From Tolypeutes matacus (lineage: Eukaryota > Chordata > Mammalia > Cingulata > Chlamyphoridae), in the NCBI GenBank assembly GCA_026826555.1, contig JAKSZT010053836.1:9027240-9091239 (forward strand): 64,000 bases of DNA. The letters are read 5' to 3'. This document shows positions 25,280 to 34,640 of the stretch, in pieces (position 1 is the stretch's first letter; every line of letters starts with the position of its first letter). The notes below the pieces were generated by a model. That model was not told the DNA's origin and ran no database searches. It was given only the letters and a program-made list of their open reading frames with translations. The position numbers were made by a program, and so were the translations under genes.

Positions 25280-25592
25280 CATGCTTGTCTCTGTCTCCAC
25301 CTTCAAACAGATGGTCTTCCCCCATCCCACTCCCAGGCCTATGCACCCTTCTTCAAATCCAGGCAGCCTTGTCACTCTTGCAGCAGCCTTTCCCAGTCCT
25401 CAGTGGGGCAAGGAGGGGTCTCTACCCTGACTTCCTCCAGCACTGGGAGGAGACAGCACTCACCTGCCCACAGACTGTCTAGCCTTGGGTCTCCAGTAAA
25501 ACAGTCCACTCCAGGAAAGCAGGGACAGTGTGCGCTAAATCTCCACACCCTGCACATACTTGTATGAAGCTGAGCTGGTAAATACATGATGA
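25280..25592 (+). repeat. L2 LINE 3'-region fossil
   Basis: ACCCTTCTTCAAATCCAGGC, CTGACTTCCTCCAGCACTGG and ACTCCAGGAAAGCAGGGACA follow L2 3'-region landmarks in order. It is strongly diverged. Confidence 0.6.
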
Positions 25593-25844
25593 CTTGTTCT
25601 AGATCCTGTCTCCCCACCACAAAAAAATATGTTGGTGGGAGAAGAGAATGGGGAGAGAATTTTGGACTCAAAGGTGGGAAACAATTTGGCTTGACTGTCA
25701 ATGTGACCGTCTATCACACTGCCAGGCATTCTGCCTCGACAACCAACATAAAAGATGCATGTGTGCACACGTGCATAACAGAATACCAGCTCCTCTGAGC
25801 ACACAGAACACCAGCTCCTCTGAGCTCCATCTCTTTTCTACTTT
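25593..25844. other. Unrecognised sequence with a short local duplication
   Basis: The phrase ACCAGCTCCTCTGAGC(A/T)C occurs twice, at 25785-25802 and 25811-25828, a local duplication with a 26-bp period. No gene is seen. Confidence 0.5.
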
Positions 25845-26540
25845 CACTCATCAAACATTTATTGAGCACCTACTACATACTAAATAAACATTGCATTCAG
25901 TGCTAGGGATTAAACCAAAAGGCATGAGATCCTGTCTCTCTAGGCGTGCTAAGACAGATGTTTAGACAGACCATTACAACAAGGTAAAAGAAACACTGGT
26001 TGAGGCTTGGGAAACTGATGGTCAATTCCAGAGTAGAAGGCAGAATTCTCCACTTGGGAGATAAGGGTGAGTCAGAGGCAATTGAGCAGAGGTTTGAACA
26101 TTTCAGCAGAAAAGGGGCAGATCTGGGAGGGGAGATGGGTGGGACCTTCTCAATTATTTCAAGGTAAAATATCATGATGGCTGTGAATATCATTATAATA
26201 GACATGACAGGAAGCCACATGAAAATAAGAGTTGGTCTCTCACATACACACTGGAAACATCAGTGGTCAGCCTGGAAATTCACAAGTACCTTGGGCCAGC
26301 CCCTGTGATGGCAGAACCGTGGGGTGCAGAACAAGACAAGGGCTCTGAAAGGAGAGAAAAGCATTGCAAGTAGAGGAATCAATAGATTCAAAGGCACAGA
26401 GGCCTGGACAAGCATTTCGAAGAACACAGATCAATCTGGTGGAGGCTAATGGAGACAAAGGGGGTAAGACAGGGCAAGGGTGCTAGAAATGAAGGGTGGG
26501 CACAGCTTGAGGAGGTCTGGCCAAATGTCTCCTAAAAGAA
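25845..26540 (+). repeat. Ancient interspersed repeat
   Basis: CATTTATTGAGCACCTACTA opens it. CAAGGTAAAAGAAACACTGG, GAGTCAGAGGCAATTGAGCA and AGGCACAGAGGCCTGGACAA follow in the order of the same old family as at 21860-22640. Family name not assigned. Confidence 0.45.
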
Positions 26541-27174
26541 AGCTACTCCTTGAGGCGCACCCACATTCCACCATCAGCAAGGGAGTGTGTCGTCCAGCCT
26601 TCTGTCAAGTATAAGAAAAACATTTCCATCAGCTCGTAAAATGTTTCCCAAAAGATTGCTTCAACTACAAAGTGAATGAATCAACTACAGTTGTTTGTAA
26701 TGCACTGTGGCTTCTAGCAATCCAGATTCCAAAAACAATAGGATTAGAGCTCTCTGATATCATAGGGACCAAGCAGCACCCAATTCCTGACTGTTGGGCT
26801 GGAGGGGACCAGGTGTACCAGAGGCAGGGGGAATTGGGAAATGGGCACCACCTCTCTCCACAGGCGTCCATCTGCCGGCTGATTAATGTGGCCGTCACCA
26901 CAGGCCTCCAAGCCAGAACCTCCCCTCTGACTGGAGGGGACCATGCACCGGAATCTGGGAAGGGGCACCAGAGAGAGAAAGCTGAGGGAACTTGGCAGGT
27001 GGGTGCTGGCCCAAACAGATAAACAAGTTCAACCACTCATGCATATGACAATTCTCCTGTATAACCAAGGAACACCGCATTTCAGGACAAACATGGAGAC
27101 TTAATGGATGGGTCTATCTTGGTTCCCAATTAGCAGCAATCAATCTAAGGAAATTGCAGGGGGCTTTAAGCACC
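26541..27174. other. Single-copy DNA, no gene seen
   Basis: Opposing frames of 116-123 codons overlap each other at 26665-27036. Overlap on both strands without a domain argues for chance, so neither is called. Confidence 0.5.
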
Positions 27175-27805
27175 TGTGTTAGCCAGCCAAAGGGGTGCTG
27201 ATGCAAAATACCAGAAATCTCTTGGCTTTTATAAAGGGTATTTATTTGGGGTAGAAGCTTACAGTCACAAGGCCATAAAGCATAAGTTACTTCCCTCACC
27301 AAAGTCTGTTGCCACATGTTGGAGCAAGATGGCTGCCGATGTCTGCAAGGATTCAGCCTTCCTCGTCCTCCTAAGGCTCCGTGGCCCCAGCTCCTTCTGT
27401 TCTCACTGTAGGCTGGCATAAGGCTTTGTCTCTCTCCCTGGGGCTTGATTCTTTCCAGGCACAGCTGCTCTGTTTTCTCCACTTGGTCAGCTGTAGACTA
27501 TCAGGCTCATCTCTCTTCCCAGGGCCTCTGCTGTGTCTATGGAGCCATCTCTATTCCTCTGTGTTCTTCTCTGTGTATTTACTTCCATGTGAGCATCCGT
27601 TTTATCCACAAGGGGGCTGGGAGTTGATGCTGAATCGCATTCTAATGACGTGTTTGGCTCAGAGCCCTAATCTTAACCTAAGTTAATCAAACATCTCAGC
27701 TGAATCTAATACAATCAAAGGGTTATCATGCCAGAGGAACAGACCAGTTTACAAACATAATCTATATTTCTTTTTGGAATTCATAAATAATATCAAACTG
27801 CTACA
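27175..27805 (-). mobile_element. Xenarthran-type ERVL/MaLR solo LTR
   Basis: A 631-bp element reading TGTGTTAGCC .. CTGCTACA on the plus strand, with perfect 5-bp duplications gcacc at 27170-27174 and 27806-27810. In its own orientation it starts TGTAGCAGTTTGATATTATT, carries an AATAAA near its 3' end (CCCCAAATAAATACCCTTTA, reverse complement of about 27236-27255), and ends ..CTAACACA. It is a relative of the LTR at 33139-33781. The short terminal TG/CA and 5-bp duplication place it in the ERVL/MaLR class. No internal viral genes are attached. Confidence 0.85.
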
Positions 27806-28581
27806 GCACCCAACAGCTTGAATATTATAAACAAACCAATTGTTTCATCCCTGGTTCCCACGTGTGGCTTACCCAGGCTATGGGATAAAATACAAATGTC
27901 TTCAATCAGAAACAGAGCACTCTGCAATTGACTCTGTTTCAGCCAAGGGCAGAAAACCTACTTAGATGCTTGTGGAGCTTGAAGAGGTTGGAAGGTCATA
28001 AATACAAGAGTGGGGCTGGTGTAGAAGCAGGGGGACACCCAATAAACTTGCCTTCTACACCATGGCAGTCATGCTGGGCCTGGGGGAGGGTCAAGGACCT
28101 GTGACTGTGACCACCTGGGGTAGATGAGAGCCCTTCTGTAGGAGCCAAGACAGCACATTGCAGGTCTACCTGAGTTCAAAGTCCTGGCTCAGGTGTGCCA
28201 CTGTTGGAGTGGGAATTTACAGAAACACAAGAGAAGGAGGTTAGAATGATCCATATGGTAATTAATTTACTATTGGAGACATCTGTGAGAACTCATGCTT
28301 AACTTATATAGATACATCTGGTAATATATAGAAACATTTTATAGATATATGTATATACAGGAGTTGGTATATACACATATATTTCTTTGTTCTATTAGCT
28401 AAGAGGGCCTAAAAGAAATGACACTACAGTAGCAATGAGCACACCTAATGCCCAGATATTGGGTTTTTAATACCATTCTCCAGTAAGAGGAACCTTGGAA
28501 AAGTGGCTGATTCTAGGACTGGGGCGGGAAGTGTACAAGATGAGCCTAGAGCATCTTGCGCCAGAAAGTAAAGTAGTGCTC
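27806..28581. other. Single-copy DNA, no gene seen
   Basis: Short AT repeats occur near 28330-28382. No exon is recognised. Confidence 0.5.
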
Positions 28582-28599
28582 AAAATATATATATATTGA
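28582..28599. repeat. Left target-site duplication of the SOD1 retrocopy
   Basis: The sequence aaaatatatatatattga lies directly before the inverted part. A matching AT run ending tatattga follows the A tail and ends at 29498. The right copy appears lengthened by TA slippage, so the original size is uncertain. Confidence 0.65.
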
Positions 28600-29476
28600 C
28601 CTTTAGCCAGGCCTGTAATGCTTCCATGCACCAGGACCATCCCAGTTTCCTTTAGCTCGAAGGAGATGGTGCACGGCACCGGGCCTTCGCCCTTGAGCAC
28701 GCACACGGCCCTGGTCACTATGACTCGCGGGGATGCCGAGACTCCGAGGGCTCGGGACAGGCTGCGGGAGATGCCGCGGTAAAGGCCAGCACAGATTCCA
28801 CGTCCATGAGTTTGGAGATAATACACAAGGACCAGTGCAGGTCCTCACTTTAATCCTCATTCCAGGAAACATGGTGGGCCAAAGGATAAAGAGGGGCATG
28901 TTGGAGATCTGGGCAATGTGACTGCTGATGAAAATGGTATGGCAGAAGTGTCATTTGAAGACTCTGAGATCGAACTCTCTGGAGAGCATTCCATTATTGG
29001 CCGCACATTGGTGGTCCATGAAAAAGTGGATGATTTTGGCAAAGGTGGAAATGAAAGCACAAAGACAGGGAATGCTGGAAGTCATCTGGCTTGTGGTGTA
29101 ATTGGGATCACCCCAGTAAAACAAACATTCCCTAGGACACAGTCCTGCTAACTCATCTGTTATCTTGCTAGCTGTATAGACATTTACCTTGACAGATATT
29201 AAACACTGTAAGCTTAAAAATTTGTCTGACTTTTTTTTAAATTGCTTTAAATACTTGTGAGAACTTATTTGTGATCACTTGGAAGATTTGTATAGTTTTA
29301 TACAACTTCTGTTCAATGAAAATGCCTGTTTCAGTGATCTCTGTATTTTGCCAAACTTAATCACACATAGGTATTAAACTTAATTGTTTGAATTTCAATT
29401 CTCTTTGAAGTCTATGAATAAACATATATGGCATTGTATTTTGAATCTATTAAAATATCCAAATTGAAAAAAAAAA
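28600..29476 (+). pseudogene. SOD1P: SOD1 (Cu/Zn superoxide dismutase) processed pseudogene with 5' inversion
   Basis: An intronless, dead copy of SOD1 mRNA made by L1 machinery. Seen: the first part (28600-28780) lies inverted. On the minus strand it reads 5'-UTR, then a start codon changed to ATA (28719-28721), then VTRAVCVLKGEGPV and HGSITGLAKG. From about 28781 the mRNA runs forward: [10 protein letters not shown], then after a 4-nt deletion near 28824-28831 (which removes the Cys57 codon and shifts frame) [30 protein letters not shown] (metal ligand His120), [17 protein letters not shown]. The original stop is lost. A long 3'-UTR follows (GATCACTTGGAAGATTTGTA) down to an A10 tail at 29467-29476. 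A-T-rich duplications ending tatattga flank it (28582-28599 and up to 29498). The inverted and direct parts overlap by about 6 nt (TAAAGG), typical of twin priming. The enzyme normally dismutates superoxide in the cytosol; this copy cannot encode it. Confidence 0.96.
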
Positions 29477-29498
29477 TATATATATATATATATATTGA
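29477..29498. repeat. (TA)n microsatellite and right duplication
   Basis: About nine TA units grow directly out of the A tail of the SOD1 retrocopy and end in tatattga, the right-hand target duplication. Confidence 0.75.
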
Positions 29499-29559
29499 AT
29501 GTATGTCAAAGGGGTACAGAAGCCATATGAAAGACCTTCCAATGGCCAAACCTAGAGCA

Positions 29560-29915
29560 ATTTGAGCAATAAAATAAGGTCGTATTGGATGATAGCCCAA
29601 GGTGCAAAAATTAATATCTATGAGTCTATATCAATATAAATAAATGATTGAATAAATTTTAAAATGAGGGAGAAGAGACAAATCTCCCTGCAAAAGAATT
29701 CCAAATAAATTATGTAGCTACTACACCTTTAAGGATATTCCTCATTCCTAAATGCAAGCTGTGTACATAGTGATTTCCTTCCAAAGACTACAATATGGAA
29801 AAGAGGGGGAGAAGGAGAAGTGTAACTTTACAGTGGAGAAACTCAGCCAGAGGATCAAGGTCAACATCAATAGTCATAAATCATGCTAATATTGCCAGGT
29901 CAGCAAAGGAGGAAA
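29560..29915 (+). repeat. Old L1-type 3' region fragment
   Basis: GTGTAACTTTACAGTGGAGA, AGGATCAAGGTCAACATCAA and AGTCATAAATCATGCTAATA match in order a common text from ancient mammalian L1 3' regions. A related text lies antisense at 30225-30665. Confidence 0.5.
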
Positions 29916-30058
29916 CTTTTAGATTCCGTTGAGATGGTTGCTAATAAGAGTAGTTTGTCCTACTTTTATCCTATTGGAATAGTAATAGCAATGATGATGA
30001 TGATGATGATGATGATGATAATGCCAACATATATATACCTCCTGTACATATATGGGCT
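29916..30058. repeat. Left arm of an imperfect inverted repeat
   Basis: The text CTTTTAGATTC .. GTTGCTAATAAGAGTAGTTT .. ATCCTATTGGAATAG .. ATAATGCCAACAT .. CCTCCTGT reappears as its reverse complement at 30700-30842, about 640 bp away. It holds an (ATG)n microsatellite at 29991-30019. The pairing is imperfect but extends over roughly 140 bases. Confidence 0.8.
29991..30019. repeat. (ATG)n microsatellite
   Basis: Nine to ten ATG units. The partner arm has a shorter ATT/ATC-rich equivalent near 30735-30760. Confidence 0.95.
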
Positions 30059-30059
30059 A

Positions 30060-30215
30060 GGCAAGCTTTGGGCTAGGCATTTTACACCATCTTATTAAAT
30101 TCTTCCTTAAACTTAATGAGGTAAGTATATAACCAGTAATCCCATTTTATAGAAGAGGAAGCTGACCTGGTGGTAATGAGCTAACTAGTGAGTGGTACAG
30201 CCAGGAATTATTTTT
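30060..30215 (-). repeat. MIR SINE fossil
   Basis: ATGAGGTAAGTATATAACCA, CCCATTTTATAGAAGAGGAA and AACTAGTGAGTGGTACAGCC are reverse-complement MIR core landmarks. It lies in the loop of the inverted repeat. Confidence 0.75.
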
Positions 30216-30224
30216 ATTTAGTAG

Positions 30225-30665
30225 ATTTTACTTTTTAGAACAGTTTTAGATTCACAGAAAATTTGAGCATGTAGTACAGAGAGTTCTCATAATATGTCTC
30301 CCCCCACACACACATGCTGCTTCCCTTATTACTGCCATCTTGCAATTGATGAACCAATATTGGTACATCATTATTCACTAATGTCTATCGTTTATTTAGA
30401 TGTCCTTAGCTTTTACCTATCCTGATCCAGAATACCACATTACATTTCATAGTCATGCCTCTTTAGGCACCATTGGGCTGGGACAGTCTCAGACTTCTCT
30501 TGTTTTTTATGACCTTGACAGTTTTGAGAAGTACTGGTGAGATATATTGTAGGATGCCCTTTCTTGGGATGTGTCTAATGTTTTTCTCATGACTAGACTA
30601 GGATTATGGGTTTGGGGGATGAAGATCACAGAGGTAGAGTGCCATTTCCATCAAATTATATCAAG
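30225..30665 (-). repeat. Old L1-type 3' region fragment, antisense
   Basis: AGAACAGTTTTAGATTCACA, CACACACATGCTGC, then GACCTTGACAGTTTTGAGAA and GTTTTTCTCATGACTAGACT are reverse-complement phrases of ancient L1 3' regions. It has no frame of note. Confidence 0.6.
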
Positions 30666-30699
30666 AATTCAATAAGAAGTGTATTAAGTACCTAGACCA

Positions 30700-30842
30700 A
30701 TGCCTGGAACACAGGAGGCACACAAATGTTGCCATTATCATCATTATTATTATTTTATTAATATTGCCATTCTAATAGGATTTAAAAAATAGGACAAACT
30801 ACTCTTCTTATTAGCAACCTCCTCAACAGAAGAATCTAAAAG
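30700..30842. repeat. Right arm of an imperfect inverted repeat
   Basis: Reverse complement of the arm at 29916-30058: ACAGGAGGCACACAAATGTT, ATTCTAATAGGATTT, GGACAAACTACTCTTCTTAT and AGAATCTAAAAG pair with it. A short insertion (TTCTT around 30805-30810) and a missing codon-like unit mark small indels between the arms. Confidence 0.8.
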
Positions 30843-31924
30843 CCACCCCCTCCCCCTTACTGTCCTAGCAATTTTGAAACACAGCATACCGGAAGGGGAA
30901 GCACCAAAACCACCCCAGGCTCATGCCCTCAAATTGGAAGGATGGGAGTGGGCACACAATGAATTTGCAATGCATAGCCCCACCCCTCCCCCCACCAAGG
31001 TCATCTGGCAGGGAACAAGCAGCTCTGCACAACCAATGCTGAATGTGACAGAGCACACAAAGTGAATCTATGTAAAATTAAATGGTAATGTTGTTCAGTG
31101 TGTGCTGGAAAGACGGATGCATTTCTTACATGACTCAGAATATTCTACTGATTCTGCACAGAATGGGGAGATGATATACATTCCCAGAAAATATTTGCAT
31201 ATACGAAGTGTGACCAGGGAAACAACCACTTTCCACCATCAAAATGTTAATGCATGTTTTCCATTTACTAGGTAACCAACATATGACAATTTAGGACTTT
31301 TACCTGGAAATGGTAAAAACAGATTTAATTTATTCACCCAAATCCCACACTCATAAAGAAAACAATATTTCATAGTAAATAACATTACTAGGGGGACATA
31401 ATTCATGGCTAAGGGATCCTAGCTTTATAATAGATGGGTTTCCTGAAGTTGCTGGGAAAATCTAAGATGCAGCTCCAGCAGTTTGACCAATACATTTGAA
31501 ATATGCAAAAGAGCCCAAGTCAAGCACATTATAAATGGCAGCAGTCCCCTGTCACCACAAGCCCACCCCAACAATTAACAGCCTGGGTTCTGCTGCCAGA
31601 AACCAAACTATGATTTATTGTCCTCTTCAATTTAATAAAAGCAATGCCATACATTGTGAATTCCTGTATTAATCCATGTGGGAAAGAGCTGATGTTTGAA
31701 AATGCCATGTGAGTAGCTTACACTTCTAAAACTACATTCTTTTAACCCTAATTCTCAGCCACTAGGGAAACCTCTCCTTTCGCCCAAGTTCCCTAGAGAA
31801 TAGCCAAAACTTGAAGCATGGTAATTTCACACTGTGGATATTCTGTGTTTTTTGTTTGTTTTAACTCAAATCCACTTAAAACTTCTCAAGATACAACAGC
31901 TATGGGAAAACAAACTGGTGTCAG
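30843..31924. other. Single-copy DNA, no gene seen
   Basis: No repeat is recognised over about 1.1 kb. It is AT-rich with no long frame and could include conserved noncoding sequence. Confidence 0.45.
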
Positions 31925-32045
31925 GGATCTGTCCAACTTATTTTCCAGATGGGAAAATTGAGGCCAGAGGGTAAAGCCACTGGCCCAAGCACCACTCACC
32001 CCAATGGGAGCCACCGTGCTAGGAGCAAAACCGAGGTCTCCTGAG
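31925..32045 (-). repeat. MIR SINE fossil
   Basis: TTTCCAGATGGGAAAATTGA, then a GGCCAGAGGGTAAAGCCACT block, is a decayed reverse-complement MIR core. Confidence 0.7.
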
Positions 32046-32136
32046 CATGGCCACTAGCTTTCCTGAGCTCAGAGGCCATTCTGGACACAAATGGGCTTAG
32101 TTGGTTTGGTGAAGGCTTTGATTAGAAGGTTTGCAT

Positions 32137-32253
32137 ACAATCCCTGATTCCTGGCCCCTCTTGACAATCCCTGATTCCTGGCCCCTCTTGACAATCNNNN
32201 NNNNNNCCTGGCCCCTCTTGACAATCCCTGATTCCTGGCCCCTCTTGACAATC
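32137..32253. repeat. 27-bp minisatellite with assembly gap
   Basis: The unit (ACAATCCCTGATTCCTGGCC followed by CCTCTTG) starts at 32137, 32164, 32191 and 32221, then fades at 32248. Ten N occupy 32197-32206 inside the third unit. Removing the N would need 7 bases to complete a 27-bp unit, so the 10 N is a placeholder and the true copy number is unknown. Confidence 0.95.
32197..32206. other. Assembly gap (10 N)
   Basis: The only ambiguous bases in the window. They lie inside the minisatellite, where short reads cannot be placed uniquely. Confidence 1.
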
Positions 32254-32784
32254 GTGAGGATCTGGCAACTCTGGGCCCAAATTCCTGCACAGACTCACCG
32301 TGTGGAGCTGGGGAGTGGCTGTCTGTAGATGGTCCTGCAGTTCCAGGGGGTCTACAGCCTCATGGCCCCCTTCCCTTATAATACTACCTGACTCTGCAAA
32401 CACTGAAACTTTCTACCCTTCCTCTGCATCACACCCAGCTGAGGTTATTTATATATAAAATATACACACACTCATATATGGATGGATGGGAGGATTAGAG
32501 AGAAAGTGGCTTTTCAAAATCTGAAGACATACATAGGACTATTTTAACAATGTCCTTGATGAGCATAATTTGCCAGGACAGGAGGCATAAGCCACATACA
32601 AGACTCAACACAGGCAAGGGGAGCAGAAAGTGGGCACCCAGCAAAGGCAAGCTGGCTGGGAATGAGGCTCCCCCTCGGCTGCAGTTAAGGTCTGTGGGCA
32701 GCTCTGGTCCTGGCTTGAACTTTTCATGCACAATTCCTGCACACTGTCTTGGCTGCCAAAGGGATGATTTTAAAATATAAATAA
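32254..32784. other. Single-copy DNA, no gene seen
   Basis: A short AT stretch lies at 32445-32475. No gene or dated repeat. Confidence 0.5.
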
Positions 32785-33138
32785 GATCATGACAGTCTTG
32801 TGCTGAAAACCCACCACTGACTTCCTCTCATTCCTGAGCTACAATCCTACCTTCCTCTCTTTGTGCAGTTCACACAATTCTCATCTTCACTCAGGAGCCC
32901 CAGCCACGCCTGCTGCCTTCTGATCCTGGAGCCTTAGTAGGCTGTTCTTGCCTAACTGGCTTGTCACTTGCTGCTCCTTCTCTGTTTCTCCAGATCCTCT
33001 AACAACTGGCCCTTCTTGTCATTCTCTGGCCATCCCATCTAACAAGGCCCTCTACAGACTCCCAACTTACCTCGTGATACTTCTTTACTGCATGTATTCC
33101 TCTCTGAAGCCACCCTATTTATTTACATACTTAGCTAC
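32785..33138 (+). repeat. L2 LINE 3' region, left part
   Basis: GAAAACCCACCACTGACTTC, CTGATCCTGGAGCC and CTTACCTCGTGATACTTCTT follow the L2 3'-region order. It resumes at 33782 after the LTR, with CAAGGCCTAGAAAACACCTG and TGAAATAAATAACTGCACTA. Confidence 0.75.
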
Positions 33139-33781
33139 TATGGCAGTTTGAGATTATTCATGAATTCCAAAAAGAGAGATTATATTTGTAAACTGATATG
33201 TTCCTCTGGGTGTGATACCCTTTGATTGTATTCGATTCAACTGAGATGCCTTTGATTAAATTATGTTAGGATTAGGGCTTTGATCTGACCACATCATTAG
33301 GGTGACTCAGTTTGAGTACCCGGCCCCTTTGTGGGCTATATAAACCAACACTCACTCAAGGAGAACACAGGAGAAGGTACATGGGAATAGAGAGAGTTCC
33401 ATAGACACAGCAGAGGAGAGAACTTGATCCTGGGGCCCCGGAGAAAGCTGAGCCATTTGCCTGATAGTTTGCAACTGAAGAGACCAGAGCCCTGAGCAGC
33501 TGAGCAGGCAGGGAAAGAAACGAGCCCTTCAGCCTACAACTGAGCTGGTAAGAAGCTGGGCCCATGGAGCCTTAAAAGGAAAGAGGAAGGGTGAACCCTT
33601 GCAGATATCGCCCGCCATCTTGCTCCAACACGTGGCAACTGACTTTAGGTAAGGAAGTAACCTTGAGTTGTACTCTTTAGGGCCTTGTAATTGTAAGCTT
33701 CTACCCCAAATAAATATCCTTTATAAAAGCCAACAGTTTTCTGGCACTTGGCGTCAGCACCCCCTTTGGCTGACTAATACA
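33139..33781 (+). mobile_element. Xenarthran-type ERVL/MaLR solo LTR
   Basis: A 643-bp element flanked by perfect 5-bp duplications gctac (33134-33138 and 33782-33786). It starts TATGGCAGTTTGAGATTATT (first TG mutated) and ends ..TGACTAATACA. A TATATAA-like box (GGGCTATATAAACC, near 33333-33347) and an AATAAA (CCCCAAATAAATATCC, near 33704-33719) mark a promoter and polyadenylation zone. It aligns along its whole length with the LTR at 27175-27805 in opposite orientation. No viral coding region is present. Confidence 0.88.
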
Positions 33782-33786
33782 GCTAC

Positions 33787-33895
33787 CAAATGTCACGAGA
33801 ACAGGGGCCTTTGCTGTCTTCTTCTCTCCCTTATCTCCAAGGCCTAGAAAACACCTGGCACATATTTCCCAGTTGTGAAATAAATAACTGCACTA
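33787..33895 (+). repeat. L2 LINE 3' end, right part
   Basis: This continues the L2 of 32785-33138: GGGCCTTTGCTGTCTTC, TCTCCAAGGCCTAGAAAACA, CCTGGCACATATTTC and the terminal AATAAATAAC. Confidence 0.75.
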
Positions 33896-34640
33896 TGGTG
33901 CAGAGATATCAAAAAAGTACTGGACCTGGAGAAAAATCTTCCCATTAGTAAGATCCCAGCTCCAGGTAAGGAGGAGGAGGAAAAGCTGTGTCTCTTTGGC
34001 CTCCGAGTCCTTAAGGGACTTCAGTTCTCAGCACAGAACTGAAAACTCAATGATGAAATCTTTCTGCTGTGCCCACTTGGGCTTTAAAACGCCCTGCCAA
34101 GTGGTACTACTCTGATTTCAAGCCACTCACTTGGTTTTCTGTTCAATTTCAGCACAAGGTTGAGCCCAGGGATGAGCATTCAAAAGGTGCTTCAATAACT
34201 GCCAATGAGGCGTGTGTGTGGTCCTGACTTCGTCATTATTTAGTGATTGGTATATAAGGGCTCTACAACTTGAGATTCTAGACACGTGTGCACACACAGC
34301 ATTTTCAATTGCATTTGATGTTATGAAGAGCAATTCTATGGCACTTTGGAATTTCTGAGAGCCATCCAACAGCTCGTGGGCTCTGTGGACAACAGAAAAT
34401 GTGGGTTAATTAAGGCTCCTTGCCTGGAACTCACACGTACAAAAGGCCCAGCTGCAGACTCACTAGTCCTTGACTGTCCTCATACCCAGTGGTCTGAGCA
34501 CTCAGCAAGTAGCATTTACAGATGAAAGAGCTGAAACAAGCTGTAAAATGTCTGGCACCGAAGCAGGGTAAAACACTCCCACATGCACACATCATGGGTG
34601 TAGCAGAGAAAACCCAGCAGTAGCTGCTGCGCTGTCACCT
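33896..34640. other. Single-copy DNA, no gene seen
   Basis: No homology recognised on either strand. Confidence 0.5.

Noticed and set aside
26665..27036. Opposed frames of 116 and 123 codons
   Set aside because: Mirror-image frames on both strands of one stretch without domain; not a gene.
28603..28899. Arg/Pro-rich minus-strand frame over a CpG-rich patch, like a first exon with CpG island
   Set aside because: The sequence is the inverted 5' UTR and start region of the SOD1 retrocopy.
32122..32403. Tandem-repeat protein across the minisatellite
   Set aside because: The frame passes through unknown bases and the period of 27 simply keeps any frame open; no start or splice evidence.
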